64,000 bases of DNA from Euryarchaeota archaeon Ods02 (GCA_028751075.1 JAQZDA010000005.1:55071-119070), one strand, 5' to 3'; positions 16,044 through 25,217 are shown, numbered from the stretch's first letter. Numbers and translations are program-made. Notes: generated from the letters alone by a model not told the origin.

Positions 16044-17397
16044 CCTGGACACCTCCGTCCGTGCGGACGGCTCCTCCGTCCGTCACGGCTTCGGGTCGGC
16101 CGAACTCGGGGTAGCTGTCGATTCCGTGTTCGGCGGTGTCGAGGCCCGCCTGCTCCTCCTCCTCGCTGACGCGGTCCTGTCCTACCGCCTTGAACGCACC
16201 CCAGACTGCGGCCGTGGCGACTACGGTCCAGACTGTGATGACGGCTACGCCGATTATCTGAGGGGCGAACATCCCGGGTTCGACGGAGAGCAATCCTCCG
16301 GAGACGACTCCTTCGCCGACGGGTGTGCCGTTCACGCTCCAGAGCGGGAACAGCACGATGCCGAGCGCTCCCGCGGTTCCGTGTACGGGGAAGACTGCGC
16401 AGACGTCGTCTACCTTGAGCTTCCGGCTGACGAAGTCGAACACCAGCGGTAGCTGAAGTCCTCCGATAAGTCCGAGGGCTAGAGCGCCCATCGGCGTGAG
16501 GACGTCGGCTGTGCCGGTGACTATCACGAGTCCGGCGAGCATGCCGTTCGCGACGTACAGGGTGTCGACCTTTCCGGTGCGTTTCCACGTCATAGCCGCT
16601 GCGCCGATTGCGCCCATCGTCATGCCCAGGGTGGTCGACATCACCACGCGTCCGACGTAGCTGTAGTCGCCGAGCATCAGCCCTCCTTCGCCGACGCTGA
16701 AGACCGTGGCGGCGGTGCCGACGTTGAAGCCGTACCAGCCGAAACAGAGCACCAGGGTGCCGAGCGTCGCGAACGTTATCGAGTGCCCGGGTATCACCTG
16801 GAGCTTGCCGCTGGCGTCGTATCGGTCGAGTCGGGCTCCGAGCATCCAGGCGGCGGTCAGGCCGGCGATGCCGCCGACTCCGTGCACGACCATTCCGCCT
16901 GCGAAGTCGTGGAAGCCGAGGCCGGTGAGCCAGGGGGTGCCGCCTGGTGCGTACCAGACGAGCCCGCTGACTACGGGGTATATCACGAGCGCGAGCAGGA
17001 AGGTGTAGCTGAGGTATGCGCGGAGCTTCGCTCTGCCTGCGACGGCGCCGCTGACGATGGTGGCTGCGGTCATCGCGAACACCGCGCTGAACAGCCACAT
17101 CACCCATCCCTGGCTGCCAGCGTCGAACATCGCGAGCGCGCTGGCTTCGCCGCCTCCTACGGCGCTGCCGAAGTTGTTGGCTATCCCCATGCCCGCGAGG
17201 AAGAACACCACGATACCTATCGCCCAGGTGAGCATGTTCTTCGTGAGCTGGTTGGCGACGTTCTTCGACCGTACCTGTCCGCTCTCGAGCATCGCGAAGC
17301 CTGCGTGCATGAAGAAGATGAGGAAGATCACCGTAAGCGCCCATACGGTGTTGACGCCTTCGGCGAGCACCTCCGCCATCTCCATCACTTCTGACAA
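16036..17397 (-). CDS. amt: Ammonium transporter
   Basis: 453 residues, about eleven membrane helices. Conducts NH3/NH4+. Family signature [17 protein letters not shown] near residue 165-180, with the first pore His in VVHGVGG and the second in [11 protein letters not shown] near 310; the Phe gate region is intact. The C-terminal tail carries [15 protein letters not shown], the conserved cytosolic helix that contacts GlnK. First gene of the amt-glnK unit; an ATAAACTAT box about 60 nt before the start implies a leader of about 30 nt. Divergent from glnA across 454 bp. Confidence 0.96.
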   Translation of the reverse strand: MSEVMEMAEVLAEGVNTVWALTVIFLIFFMHAGFAMLESGQVRSKNVANQLTKNMLTWAIGIVVFFLAGMGIANNFGSAVGGGEASALAMFDAGSQGWVMWLFSAVFAMTAATIVSGAVAGRAKLRAYLSYTFLLALVIYPVVSGLVWYAPGGTPWLTGLGFHDFAGGMVVHGVGGIAGLTAAWMLGARLDRYDASGKLQVIPGHSITFATLGTLVLCFGWYGFNVGTAATVFSVGEGGLMLGDYSYVGRVVMSTTLGMTMGAIGAAAMTWKRTGKVDTLYVANGMLAGLVIVTGTADVLTPMGALALGLIGGLQLPLVFDFVSRKLKVDDVCAVFPVHGTAGALGIVLFPLWSVNGTPVGEGVVSGGLLSVEPGMFAPQIIGVAVITVWTVVATAAVWGAFKAVGQDRVSEEEEQAGLDTAEHGIDSYPEFGRPEAVTDGGAVRTDGGVQDD

Positions 17398-17851
17398 GCT
17401 ACCAGCCCTCCCGCGTGTCGTCGTGATTGTATGTGTCGTATCCTAAGTCCATAGTTTATCTGTTCACCTTTTCCTCCGTTTTCTGCGGTTCTTTGATGTT
17501 GCCTGTCATGGCACGTATTCGTACATCCGGTAAGGGGTAATAAGTATTTCCATCCGTTCGTAGGGGCTATCGTCCCTATAGCCCACTATTGTCCAGATGT
17601 ACTTCTATTTCTAACGACTATGATGTTTCCGGGTTCGTCGTATTTCGGTAGCCATTATTCGAAGTCCTGTACCAGATGTAGAGTGAATCTGTCATCCAGA
17701 CAGCAGAGTTCGAAGTCCTAAACGTAACAATCGATAAGGTTGGTCGTTTTTACGGCTCTAAGCCAGTATCCAACATTATCGTTCAGAAAAGTAGGGTGTA
17801 GGCCAAAAGAGTTAAACATACCTGGCTCTTCTGGTTGGACGGCAACAAGCC
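17398..17851. promoter_or_regulatory. Divergent amt/glnA regulatory region
   Basis: 454 bp, AT-richer than the genes. Contains an inverted repeat GGGCTAT-CGTCCCT-ATAGCCC (17564-17584), direct repeats TTCGAAGTCCT at 17659-17669 and 17709-17719 (50 bp apart), and CCAGATGTA at 17593-17601 and 17672-17680. glnA box A is AGTTAAAC (17810-17817), giving a leader of about 11 nt. These look like binding sites for a nitrogen-responsive regulator (Lrp- or NrpR-type is a guess). Confidence 0.55.
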
Positions 17852-19186
17852 ATGACAACCACAGAAGACGTACTCGAGGAGATAGAGCGAAGCGACGTAG
17901 AGTTCCTCCGCCTCCAGTTCACCGACATACTGGGGACGGTGAAGAACGTCAGCATACCCGCGCGTCAGGCGGAGAAAGCCTTCGAGGAAGGCATCTACTT
18001 CGACGGGTCGAGCATAGAGGGTTTCGTCAGGATCCAGGAGAGCGACATGCGCCTGCAGCCCGACCCCGAGACATTCGCCGTCCTGCCGTGGAGGACCAGG
18101 GAGGACGGCGCCAGCGCCCGGCTAATCTGCGACGTCGTGAACACGTCGACGGGTGAGCCGTTCGTCGGCGATCCACGCACCGTACTGAAGGACACGCTGG
18201 AGCTCGCGGAGGAGATGGGTTACACCGTGAACGCAGGTCCGGAGCCGGAGTTCTTCCTGTTCGAGGAGGACGAGGACGGTCGGCCGACGACGGTGACGCA
18301 CGACAGCGGCGGCTACTTCGACCTAGCGCCCAAGGACCTCGCAAGCGACGTCCGCGCCGACATCATCTACGCGCTCGAGGACATGGGCTTCGAGGTCGAG
18401 GCGTCGCACCACGAGGTCGCGGAGGGACAGCACGAGATCGACTTCAAGTACGACGACGCCCTCTCCACCGCGGACAACGTAGCGACGTTCCGCGCCGTCG
18501 TCCGCGCAGTCGCCGCTCAGCACGACGTACACGCGACGTTCATGCCGAAACCCATCGCCCACATCAACGGCAGCGGCATGCACACGCATCTCTCGCTGTT
18601 CAGCGACGGCGAGAACGCGTTCCACGACGGAAGCGACGAGTTCAACCTCAGCGACACCGCCTACAGCTTCCTCGCCGGCATACTCGAACACGCCCCCGCG
18701 TTCACCGCGGTCGCGAACCCAACCGTCAACAGCTACAAACGCCTCGTACCCGGATACGAAGCACCCATCTACGTCGCATGGAGCGACACCAACAGGAGCG
18801 CGCTGGTGCGGAAGCCCGCTGCGAGGGTGCCGGCGGCCAGCCGGATAGAGGTCCGTTCGCCGGACCCCAGCTGCAACCCCTACCTCGCGTTCAGCGCCCT
18901 CATCCGCGCAGGATTAGACGGCGTCGAACGCGGGCTCGAATGCCCCGACCCTGTCCGCGAGAACATCTACGAGTTCGACGAAGCCAAGAGAAAGGACTAC
19001 GGCATCGACACCCTGCCCGGCAACCTCAACCAGGCGGTCGACGCGCTGGAGGAGGACGAGGTCGTGCAGGACGCGCTGGGGCCGCACGTCAGCGAGAAGT
19101 TCGTCGAGGCGAAGACCGCGGAGTGGGACGAGTACAAGGCCGAGGTCAGCGACTGGGAGCTCGACCAGTACCTCGCGAAGTACTGA
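17852..19186 (+). CDS. glnA: Glutamine synthetase, type I
   Basis: 444 residues. Makes glutamine from glutamate, ammonia and ATP. Motifs: [13 protein letters not shown] near residue 46, [12 protein letters not shown] near 128, [13 protein letters not shown] near 235, [17 protein letters not shown] near 290, and NRSALVRKP near 312 with the catalytic Arg. No Tyr adenylylation loop (NLYDLP type) is seen near the C-terminus, so it belongs to the GSI-alpha type regulated by effectors and P-II rather than by AMP transfer. Divergent from amt-glnK. Confidence 0.97.
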   Translation: MTTTEDVLEEIERSDVEFLRLQFTDILGTVKNVSIPARQAEKAFEEGIYFDGSSIEGFVRIQESDMRLQPDPETFAVLPWRTREDGASARLICDVVNTSTGEPFVGDPRTVLKDTLELAEEMGYTVNAGPEPEFFLFEEDEDGRPTTVTHDSGGYFDLAPKDLASDVRADIIYALEDMGFEVEASHHEVAEGQHEIDFKYDDALSTADNVATFRAVVRAVAAQHDVHATFMPKPIAHINGSGMHTHLSLFSDGENAFHDGSDEFNLSDTAYSFLAGILEHAPAFTAVANPTVNSYKRLVPGYEAPIYVAWSDTNRSALVRKPAARVPAASRIEVRSPDPSCNPYLAFSALIRAGLDGVERGLECPDPVRENIYEFDEAKRKDYGIDTLPGNLNQAVDALEEDEVVQDALGPHVSEKFVEAKTAEWDEYKAEVSDWELDQYLAKY

Positions 19187-19360
19187 GGTCAGCAGCCGAA
19201 TTCGGCGTCGGATGACCGTGTAGCTGAACCGGCGCCGGTGGACACCCTCCGGACTGCTGCCACCCCACCTTTTCTTCCGTTCTTCGTATTCGAACCATAG
19301 TTTCCCGTGTTTTGGAAACAGCCACCGGGGTTTTCTTGATACGACGTTGCATCCTGAACC

Positions 19361-19633
19361 ATGACAGAGGACAGCAGACGTCTAGATCCGGTAGCGTTTG
19401 GCGTAGCGGTGGCGGTCGTCTGGACGGCGTACGTCGTAGCCGTCTGGATAGGTGCATCGTACACAGGTATGTGGCAGGAGACCGCTGCATTGCTATCGGA
19501 CGTCTACGCAGGTGTGTTCGACCTGACTGCGACGGGTCTCGTCGCCGGCGGCTTCGTCAGCCTCGTCGACAGCTTCGTCGCCGGCGCGGTGGTAGCGCTG
19601 ATATACAACTTCGTAGCTCGGAAGCTGGGTTGA
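19361..19633 (+). CDS. Holin-like small membrane protein
   Basis: 90 residues beginning MTEDSRRLDPVAFGVAVAVV. Two hydrophobic helices (about residues 12-30 and 58-85) and a conserved-looking GGFVSLVDSFVAGAVVALIYNF, resembling the haloarchaeal/bacterial group usually labelled bacteriophage holin. No lysis genes are nearby, so a phage role is not supported; the label comes only from the family. ATG start, no strong box A found. Stands alone between glnA and the convergent TumE-like gene. Confidence 0.6.
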   Translation: MTEDSRRLDPVAFGVAVAVVWTAYVVAVWIGASYTGMWQETAALLSDVYAGVFDLTATGLVAGGFVSLVDSFVAGAVVALIYNFVARKLG

Positions 19634-19824
19634 CAGCATCGTAACAGCGGTGAAGCCGGGGGTCACCATCCGGGTGAGCGACGTCGGATTAGCTGATGCG
19701 CGACCGGCGAGCGATCCCGCACATGTCGGACCCGCCTGGGACGAGTGGCTCTGTGGGCTACGAGCGGCGGCGTGGACGACGTTCGATATAGAACGTGTCA
19801 CGGCGTCGTCCATCTTTTCTCCGT

Positions 19825-20250
19825 CTAAAGTACGACGTCGTACAGCTCTTCGACGATCTCCCAGAGCACGAGCGACGGCGTCTCGTGTTCGAACGTCTTC
19901 TTCCGGTGTCGTGTCTCTCCGTCTTGGGTCTCCTGCAGGTGTGCGGTCCCGAGCTGGGGGTGGTCTTCGTCCTGATGCCAGCCGACGTGGTGGCCGGTGT
20001 TGGGTTCGCTGTAGTCGACCCTGAACCAGTCGTCGGGGCTGCCGCGGTACCACTCTATCTCGAGCTTAGGCGGCCGGGGGCCGACGTCGCCGGGCAAGCG
20101 TTCAGGGTGAAACCGGACCTGAAGCGTCTGCGCCGTCGCTCTGTCGGGCACGTACTCTACCTCGTCGACCTCCGGCAGGCGGTCGAATACGTCGCGCTTC
20201 AGCTGCTGCAGCAGGTTGGGGTCCGAGTCCTCTGGACGGGGCTCCGGCAT
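19825..20250 (-). CDS. TumE-like (DUF6516-type) putative toxin
   Basis: 141 residues, cytosolic. The C-terminal half has the His-rich pattern YSEPNTGHHVGWHQDEDHP and then a helical tail EIVEELYDVVL, which resembles toxin TumE/DUF6516 proteins I know from haloarchaeal two-gene modules. It starts 3 nt after the stop of the HTH gene, so the two are co-transcribed. Toxin function is inferred from family and context only; no ribonuclease or kinase residues can be assigned with certainty. Confidence 0.55.
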   Translation of the reverse strand: MPEPRPEDSDPNLLQQLKRDVFDRLPEVDEVEYVPDRATAQTLQVRFHPERLPGDVGPRPPKLEIEWYRGSPDDWFRVDYSEPNTGHHVGWHQDEDHPQLGTAHLQETQDGETRHRKKTFEHETPSLVLWEIVEELYDVVL

Positions 20251-20253
20251 CGT

Positions 20254-20778
20254 CTACACGGACGCGGATGCGTGATCTCCGTCGGGCGACAGGAACTCCC
20301 ACTCGCGCAGCGCGAACTCCACTATCTCCATCCTCCGCTCTAGGTGGCTCCACCTGCGGGCGACCTCCCTCCTACTCTCCAGTTCGTCGTCCGCGAGCCC
20401 GGGGTCTCCGAGGGTCGCGCGTAGCTCGTTCGGATCGTCGACGTCGAGCTCCTCTCTCCAGTCCTCCACCTGCTCGCGCATCTCCTCCAGCCGCCGCGAT
20501 AGCTCTTCAGGGGAGTCGGAGCTGTCCCGTAGCTCGGTCGCCTCCCGTATCGCGCTCCTGCGGGGGTCCGCGCGGTACGTCGTGTGGCTGCCGCTGGAGT
20601 CCCGCATTACGACGCCGTCGTCCGCCAGCCGTTCCAGCACCCGCTTCGTCGGCCCGTGCGACCAGTCCGCCTCCTCCGCCACCCGGTTCACCGTCCACGG
20701 CTCCTGAAGCTGCCGCGCAACCATCCGTACGCGGTCCTCCCCCGTCGTGTGCTCGTCCCTGAGGCCGTCGTCTCCCAT
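20254..20778 (-). CDS. HTH-domain protein, putative antitoxin/regulator partner
   Basis: 174 residues. N-terminal winged helix (WTVNRVAEEADWSHGPTKRV followed by LERLADDGVVMR) at residues about 28-65, then a long charged coiled-coil (EELSRRLEEMREQVEDWREEL) and a C-terminal helix. Similar HTH proteins (DUF7342-type, from memory) sit before TumE-like genes in haloarchaea. Box A ACATATATAG lies about 30 nt before ATG 20778. The gene is the first of the pair, matching an autoregulated antitoxin. Could equally be a plain transcription factor. Confidence 0.55.
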   Translation of the reverse strand: MGDDGLRDEHTTGEDRVRMVARQLQEPWTVNRVAEEADWSHGPTKRVLERLADDGVVMRDSSGSHTTYRADPRRSAIREATELRDSSDSPEELSRRLEEMREQVEDWREELDVDDPNELRATLGDPGLADDELESRREVARRWSHLERRMEIVEFALREWEFLSPDGDHASASV

Positions 20779-20933
20779 ACACGACGGTACGACACCATCT
20801 TCTATATATGTTGGGGCTCATTAGAGATATATCGAACCCCTGTCGGGGTAGCTCGGCCAGCGTACCTCTCGTGTCCAACCACTGTTCCTCATCGAGCCAA
20901 AGGATGTGTTATCGAGCCATCGGTCAGTGCGCC

Positions 20934-21010
20934 ACCCACATCAACGGCATCATCGTCGTGAACCCGACGAACAGAGCTATCCCCAGACTGGAGGCGGGAT
21001 GTCGTTCCTC
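20934..21010 (-). pseudogene. Remnant of a ZIP transporter 3' end
   Basis: 20934-20983 matches the last 50 bases of the ZIP gene (22797-22846) at 49 of 50 positions, including the stop codon; it encodes LFVGFTTMMPLMWVAH. Upstream of that the frame continues with SSLGIA, similar in pattern but different in DNA, then degenerates. There is no start codon for a full gene. It is either the leftover of a second ZIP gene or an ectopic copy. The surrounding 20779-21069 stretch has no other gene. Confidence 0.65.
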
Positions 21011-21069
21011 CGTTCCTGGTCTGTTCCGGTCGGTATATAGCTAGAGTATATAGCTTAGACCTGTGTGGC

Positions 21070-21372
21070 TCATCCTTCGTCTCTGTCGGGTGGAACCTCG
21101 GCGCTGGTTCCGCCGTACAGCGAGTACAGTATCAACAGCATGCCGACGCCGACTATCGACGTCTGGACGGCGCTCGCCTGGTATATAGTGAGCAGGTCGA
21201 GCTCGTACAGCATGCCTTCGATGACGGCACCGAAGCTTATCACCACGAACCCGGCTGCGAGGTACAGAAGCGGGGGGCTTCGGGTTCGTCGGTATCCGCG
21301 GAACGCGTTGTAGGCGATTACGAACCCCAGAACCATCACGACTATCTTGGCTACCACGAGCTCTGCGTGCAT
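21070..21372 (-). CDS. Small membrane protein of an HTH/membrane pair (DUF7521-like)
   Basis: 100 residues from ATG 21372 (MHAELVVAKIVVMVLGFVIA). Three hydrophobic helices (about residues 5-22, 38-58, 68-88) and an acidic C-terminal tail. The family resembles haloarchaeal DUF7521 proteins that follow an HTH gene. It starts 2 nt after the HTH stop codon. An upstream ATG (21399) would overlap the HTH gene and is less likely. Function unknown; a membrane sensor for the partner HTH protein is a reasonable guess. Confidence 0.65.
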   Translation of the reverse strand: MHAELVVAKIVVMVLGFVIAYNAFRGYRRTRSPPLLYLAAGFVVISFGAVIEGMLYELDLLTIYQASAVQTSIVGVGMLLILYSLYGGTSAEVPPDRDEG

Positions 21373-21374
21373 GG

Positions 21375-21722
21375 TCAGTCCTCCCTCATCGTCTGCCACA
21401 TCTGCGTTATCCTGTCTGCGGCGTCCTCCCGTGTCTTCACGGTGACGCTGTACTCTCCTCCTTCAAGCTCCATCAGCACGGACTCGAGCTGAGTGGTGTA
21501 GGTCTTGCGGTGGTGTCCGTCCAGGTCGAGCTCCATCCTCTCCTCCACGAGCCCCGTCGACCGGAGGTCGTCGATCCGCCGGTACACGGTTGCGCGTGAG
21601 ATATCGCATCGCTCGCTGAGTTCGTCTGCTGACATGGGTTCTTGGCTTATCTCTGCTAGTATCTCTCGGGTGGGGTCGTCGGCGATGTACTCGAGCACGT
21701 CCGCGTCATTCGACCCTTCCAT
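21375..21722 (-). CDS. Winged-helix transcription regulator (ArsR-like)
   Basis: 115 residues. N-terminal wHTH: VLEYIADDPTREILAEI, then ELSERCDISRATVYRRIDDL (recognition helix about residues 40-55) and a wing with GLVEERMELDLDGHHRKTY. A C-terminal alpha/beta part ends MWQTMRED. Sits directly before the small membrane protein; the pair probably forms one unit. Ligand and targets unknown. No metal-binding Cys motif is present, so it is not a classic metal-sensing ArsR. Confidence 0.78.
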   Translation of the reverse strand: MEGSNDADVLEYIADDPTREILAEISQEPMSADELSERCDISRATVYRRIDDLRSTGLVEERMELDLDGHHRKTYTTQLESVLMELEGGEYSVTVKTREDAADRITQMWQTMRED

Positions 21723-21797
21723 CCGTGGAACCTGGGTTCTCCCGCGACTAATAACGACCGGTGAACGAACTCCGATGAACCCGGACGAACGGGTTCT

Positions 21798-22610
21798 CTA
21801 CTCCTCCGTCACCTGTATCAGCTCGTGCTGCTGGTGTGCGTGCCCCCAGCCGCAGTCGACGGTGCATATGGCTTCGTGGCTTCCGGGTTCGTGGAGGGTC
21901 ACCGTCACCTCTGTGGGTTCGTCTGCGTCGGCGGGTAGGGTCACGCTCTCACCGGCTATCATGAAGCCGTGGTCGAGCATGCCGCCCGCGTGATCGTGGC
22001 CGTCGTCTTCTTCGACGTGGCCGTCTCCTTCGTCTTCTTCCGCGTGCTCTTCGTCGTCGCCGTGGAGCAGCGGCATCTCTCCAGGCTCCGCGATAGACAG
22101 GTCGTCGTGATGGTCTCCGTCATCGTGTCCATGGCCGTCGTCGTGGCCGTCGTCATCGTGTCCATGGCCGTCGTGTACGTCCTCGTGGTCGGGGTGATGT
22201 CCCCGTCCATGCGCCACGTCGTACATCTCTTCGACCGAGGCGTGCTCGGGCTCCGGAAGCCTGCCTTCTTCGACGTGTCGTTTCGTCCTTTCGAGCGCGT
22301 CGAACTCCATCAGCCTCTCCTCTACGGTGTCTGGCATGTGGTGGAAGGCGTCGAACGCGTGGTCGTTGACGGCGTGGATCCTCAGCTCGGTGCCGGGCTC
22401 CACCTCTATGGGGTTGATCTCCTCGCCGCTTTCGTCGAACGCCGTGAAACCCCAGTGGTAGGCGACGACGTACGCATCCATCGTCTCAACGGGTTCCTCG
22501 GCTTCTGCGTCCCCTTCCTCTCCAGCATGCAGGCATCCGGTCAGGCCTGCGGCGGCCGCGCCGCCCGCGGTCGCCAGTGCCTTCCGACGTGTGACGAAGC
22601 TTTCAGTCAT
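21798..22610 (-). CDS. Tat-exported lipoprotein with CuA-like cupredoxin domain and His-rich insert
   Basis: 270 residues. Signal MTESFVTRRKALATAGGAAA with lipobox LTGC. Cupredoxin/COX2-like fold: AYVVAYHWGFTAFDES near residue 47, HAVNDHAFDAFH near 78, and C-terminal CTVDCGWGHAHQQH, which has the CxxxCxxxH pattern of a CuA centre (the Met ligand position is not obvious). Residues about 130-215 are an insert of HGHDDDGHDDGHGH-type repeats rich in His and Asp, likely to bind Zn or Cu. Followed upstream on the same strand by a ZIP transporter gene (186 bp apart), suggesting metal capture and hand-over at the cell surface. Confidence 0.78.
   Translation of the reverse strand: MTESFVTRRKALATAGGAAAAGLTGCLHAGEEGDAEAEEPVETMDAYVVAYHWGFTAFDESGEEINPIEVEPGTELRIHAVNDHAFDAFHHMPDTVEERLMEFDALERTKRHVEEGRLPEPEHASVEEMYDVAHGRGHHPDHEDVHDGHGHDDDGHDDGHGHDDGDHHDDLSIAEPGEMPLLHGDDEEHAEEDEGDGHVEEDDGHDHAGGMLDHGFMIAGESVTLPADADEPTEVTVTLHEPGSHEAICTVDCGWGHAHQQHELIQVTEE
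22119..22173. repeat. Short tandem DNA repeats encoding the His/Asp-rich insert
   Basis: GTCATCGTGTCCATGGCCGT is present at 22119 and again at 22151 (32 bp period) within the lipoprotein gene. They encode the HGHDDGHDD-type repeats and are prone to length change. Confidence 0.6.
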
Positions 22611-22796
22611 CTTTTTTCACCTCTATCCATACGTAGTACACCCGACATGATATGTCGAACAGCTCCGTCTCAACCCCGGCAGACGTCCAGAAGATTTAAG
22701 ATAAGCTCTTAATGAAAAGGGGGTGGGTCTCCGGTCCGACAGCCCGCAGGCGGAACCAAAGGGCAAACCCGGCGACAGATCTCAGAGAGGACGTAC

Positions 22797-23603
22797 TCAG
22801 TGCGCCACCCACATCAACGGCATCATCGTCGTGAACCCCACGAACAACCCCAGCGCTAGCTCTCTATGGCCGCCGCCGGCGAGCGTGCGTCCGCGTTCGA
22901 GAGCTTCGGGTACCATCTCCGCGGCGACGAGGTATATCATGGCTCCGGCGGCGAAGCCGAAGCCATAGGGCAGGAACTCCCTTGCGACGGTGACGAATAC
23001 GTACGCGACCCCTGCGCCGACCGGCTGGGGTATGCTGCTGAACACCGCCCACGCGAAGATCCACCGGTAACGGACGTCGTAGGTGTGGAGGGGGATGGCG
23101 ACGGCGAGGCCTTCGGGGACGTTCTGGATGGATATCGCGATGGTGATGACGACGGCGAGCACGGGGACGGTGCCGAGGACGCCGAGGGCTACGCCTTCGT
23201 CGAGCGGCATGTCGGCGAACGCGACGCCGAGCGCCACTCCTTCTGGGAAGCTGTGCACGGTGAGCACTCCGACGATCAATACGAGCTTCTTGAAGTCGGC
23301 TGCGGGTAGCTCGCGCTCGCTGAACTCGTACCCCGATATAAGGTAGCTGGCTACCACGACGACAGCGACGCCGACGAGGAAGCCGAACCCCACCTCTCCG
23401 AGCCCTCCTTCTTCGAGGCCTTCCCAGATGAAGCCGAAGACGGACGCGGAGACCATGACGCCGCCGGCGAAACCCCAGAGCGCGACTATCCACCTGGTGC
23501 TGATGTCGTCTTTGAAGTAGAACGGCAGGGTGCCGAAGCCGCAGACTACGGCGGTGAAGACGCCGGCACCCAGCACTATCGAAAGCTCCTGAAGCAAGCT
23601 CAT
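22797..23603 (-). CDS. ZIP-family divalent metal transporter
   Basis: 268 residues, about eight membrane helices. The helix 4 and 5 metal-site motifs are TVHSFPEGVALGVAF near residue 115 and IQNVPEGLAVAIPL near 160 (Gln in place of the usual first His of the second motif). Imports Zn2+ or a related divalent cation. The His-rich CuA-like lipoprotein gene is downstream on the same strand. A 50-base copy of the 3' end lies at 20934-20983. Starts at ATG 23603. Confidence 0.9.
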   Translation of the reverse strand: MSLLQELSIVLGAGVFTAVVCGFGTLPFYFKDDISTRWIVALWGFAGGVMVSASVFGFIWEGLEEGGLGEVGFGFLVGVAVVVVASYLISGYEFSERELPAADFKKLVLIVGVLTVHSFPEGVALGVAFADMPLDEGVALGVLGTVPVLAVVITIAISIQNVPEGLAVAIPLHTYDVRYRWIFAWAVFSSIPQPVGAGVAYVFVTVAREFLPYGFGFAAGAMIYLVAAEMVPEALERGRTLAGGGHRELALGLFVGFTTMMPLMWVAH

Positions 23604-23712
23604 CTATCTTCGCCTTCCAACGTGGGTTCCGCGGCGTCCATGTTTGTTGTGTCTCGCCACCTTAGCTATCGCACCCCTGTGTCTCGCCACCGACGTAGGT
23701 CACCAGCCTCCG

Positions 23713-25131
23713 TCACCAGTCGGTATAGCATCCGTCGAGGTCGTGTGGGATATGTCCTCCGTCGGCGTCTTCGACGTAGCTCCGGAGGCTGTCGCGGAAA
23801 TCCGGATGGGCGCAGCAGTCTATCAGCTCTTCTGCGCGTTCACGGGGGTCCTTGCCGCGGAGGTCCGCCACCCCTTGCTCGGTGACGACGACGTCGACGT
23901 CGTGTTCCGTGTGGTCGACGTGGGTGGCCATCGGTACGACGGTGGAGACGTCGCCGTCCTTCACCGTGGAGCTGAGGACGAAGACGCTGACGACGCCGTG
24001 TCGGCTGAAGTCCCCGCTGCCGCCGATACCCTGCAGCAGCCGGCTTCCTCTGACGTGGCTGCTGTTGACGTTGCCGTAGACGTCGACCTCGACCGCGGCG
24101 TTCACCGCGACGACGTCGAACCGGCGGATCGCGTCGGGGTCGTTCGACACCGACAGCGGCCTTAGCACGATGTCCTCCGCGTACCTCTCTGCGTCCCCGA
24201 ACACCCGGTCCTTCGCGTCCTCCGACAGCACCATGGCCATCGCGCTCGCCTCGTCGAGCACGCCTTCGTCGATGAGGTCCAGCACGCTGTCCTGCAGAAC
24301 CTCGGAGTACAGATGTACGTCGCGGTCGCCGAACTCGACGTCCGAGAGCGCCGCCGACACACCGTCTCCGAGCGAGCCCACACCTATCTCGAACGCGGCG
24401 AACCTCCCGAGATACAGGTTGTCCTCCACCTCCCGCTGGATGAACTCCCTGAAGTGAGCCACGACGTCCTCCTCCGCCTCCGTGAGCTCGCGGAACGGAT
24501 AGCCCGGTGGTTCGACGTCGGTCTCGACGACCGCGGCGAGCTTCTCCGGGGGGAACTCCACCTTCTGATCTCCCAGGCGGTCTCCCGGTGACTCCAATGG
24601 AGCGGCTTCGTTCCGTCTGGTGCGGGTGACGTCGTGGAACAGCTGGAGATCGAGGGGTTGACCGTGGTTGACCTCGACGACGACCTCGTCAGCGGAGTCG
24701 ACGTACGCCGGCGTCGCACCCACGATGGTGGAGGGCACGAGGTAGTCGTCGCCGACCGCGACGGCCTCGATAACCGCGGTGTCGACGTCGCCGTAGTAAC
24801 CCTGCCGCACCTCCTCCGGCACCTGAGACAGATGGCTGTCGGTGAACTTCATCCGGCCTTCGTTCACCGCTGTCTTCACCGGATCCCAGACGGCGAAGGG
24901 ATAACGGCGCTCCACCTCGTCTATCAGGCTGTAGTCCGCGACCATACCGGTGTCCGCGGTGCCGAGAAGCGTGAGACCGCCGTCGAGGGAACCCATGTGT
25001 TTCGGCACCTCCTTCGGCCCTCCGCCGAGGCTTGACATACCCACGACTCCGTCGTCCGGCACGTGCTCCGCCGCCTCCTCCACCGACACAGGCGACGTAC
25101 TGCAGTCTACGCGTTCAGATACCTCCTTCAT
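23713..25131 (-). CDS. Acetyl-CoA hydrolase/CoA-transferase family protein
   Basis: 472 residues from ATG 25131 (MKEVSERVDCSTS). Class I CoA-transferase of the Ach1/Cat1 type. Motifs: GMSSLGGGPKEVP near residue 32, FAAFEIGVGSLGDGVSAAL near 250, GIGGSGDFSRHG near 375, and VVVTEQGVADLRGKDPRERA near 420. It would move CoA between acetate and another acid such as succinate, or hydrolyse acetyl-CoA. Box A CATAAACG on the plus strand (25158-25165) is 29 nt upstream. Divergent from aconitase, so both may respond to acetyl-CoA/TCA status. Confidence 0.88.
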   Translation of the reverse strand: MKEVSERVDCSTSPVSVEEAAEHVPDDGVVGMSSLGGGPKEVPKHMGSLDGGLTLLGTADTGMVADYSLIDEVERRYPFAVWDPVKTAVNEGRMKFTDSHLSQVPEEVRQGYYGDVDTAVIEAVAVGDDYLVPSTIVGATPAYVDSADEVVVEVNHGQPLDLQLFHDVTRTRRNEAAPLESPGDRLGDQKVEFPPEKLAAVVETDVEPPGYPFRELTEAEEDVVAHFREFIQREVEDNLYLGRFAAFEIGVGSLGDGVSAALSDVEFGDRDVHLYSEVLQDSVLDLIDEGVLDEASAMAMVLSEDAKDRVFGDAERYAEDIVLRPLSVSNDPDAIRRFDVVAVNAAVEVDVYGNVNSSHVRGSRLLQGIGGSGDFSRHGVVSVFVLSSTVKDGDVSTVVPMATHVDHTEHDVDVVVTEQGVADLRGKDPRERAEELIDCCAHPDFRDSLRSYVEDADGGHIPHDLDGCYTDW

Positions 25132-25157
25132 ACGCCGATACAAACGCAGCAGGGAAC

Positions 25158-25165
25158 CATAAACG
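25158..25165 (-). promoter_or_regulatory. Box A of the CoA-transferase gene
   Basis: CGTTTATG on the reverse strand, centred about 30 nt before ATG 25131. Confidence 0.55.
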
Positions 25166-25208
25166 AGGTGCCGAAACCCCCTTCAGCTGTGCACGTAGTT
25201 TCGGTTCC

Positions 25209-25217
25209 TTCTTAACG
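25209..25217 (+). promoter_or_regulatory. Box A of acnA
   Basis: TTCTTAACG, centred about 30 nt before ATG 25243. Confidence 0.5.

Noticed and set aside
16040..17344. Reverse-strand ORF of 434 codons
   Set aside because: Arg-rich shadow of amt.
22119..22173. Possible CRISPR-like direct repeats
   Set aside because: In-frame coding repeats of a His/Asp-rich insert, no spacers, no cas genes.
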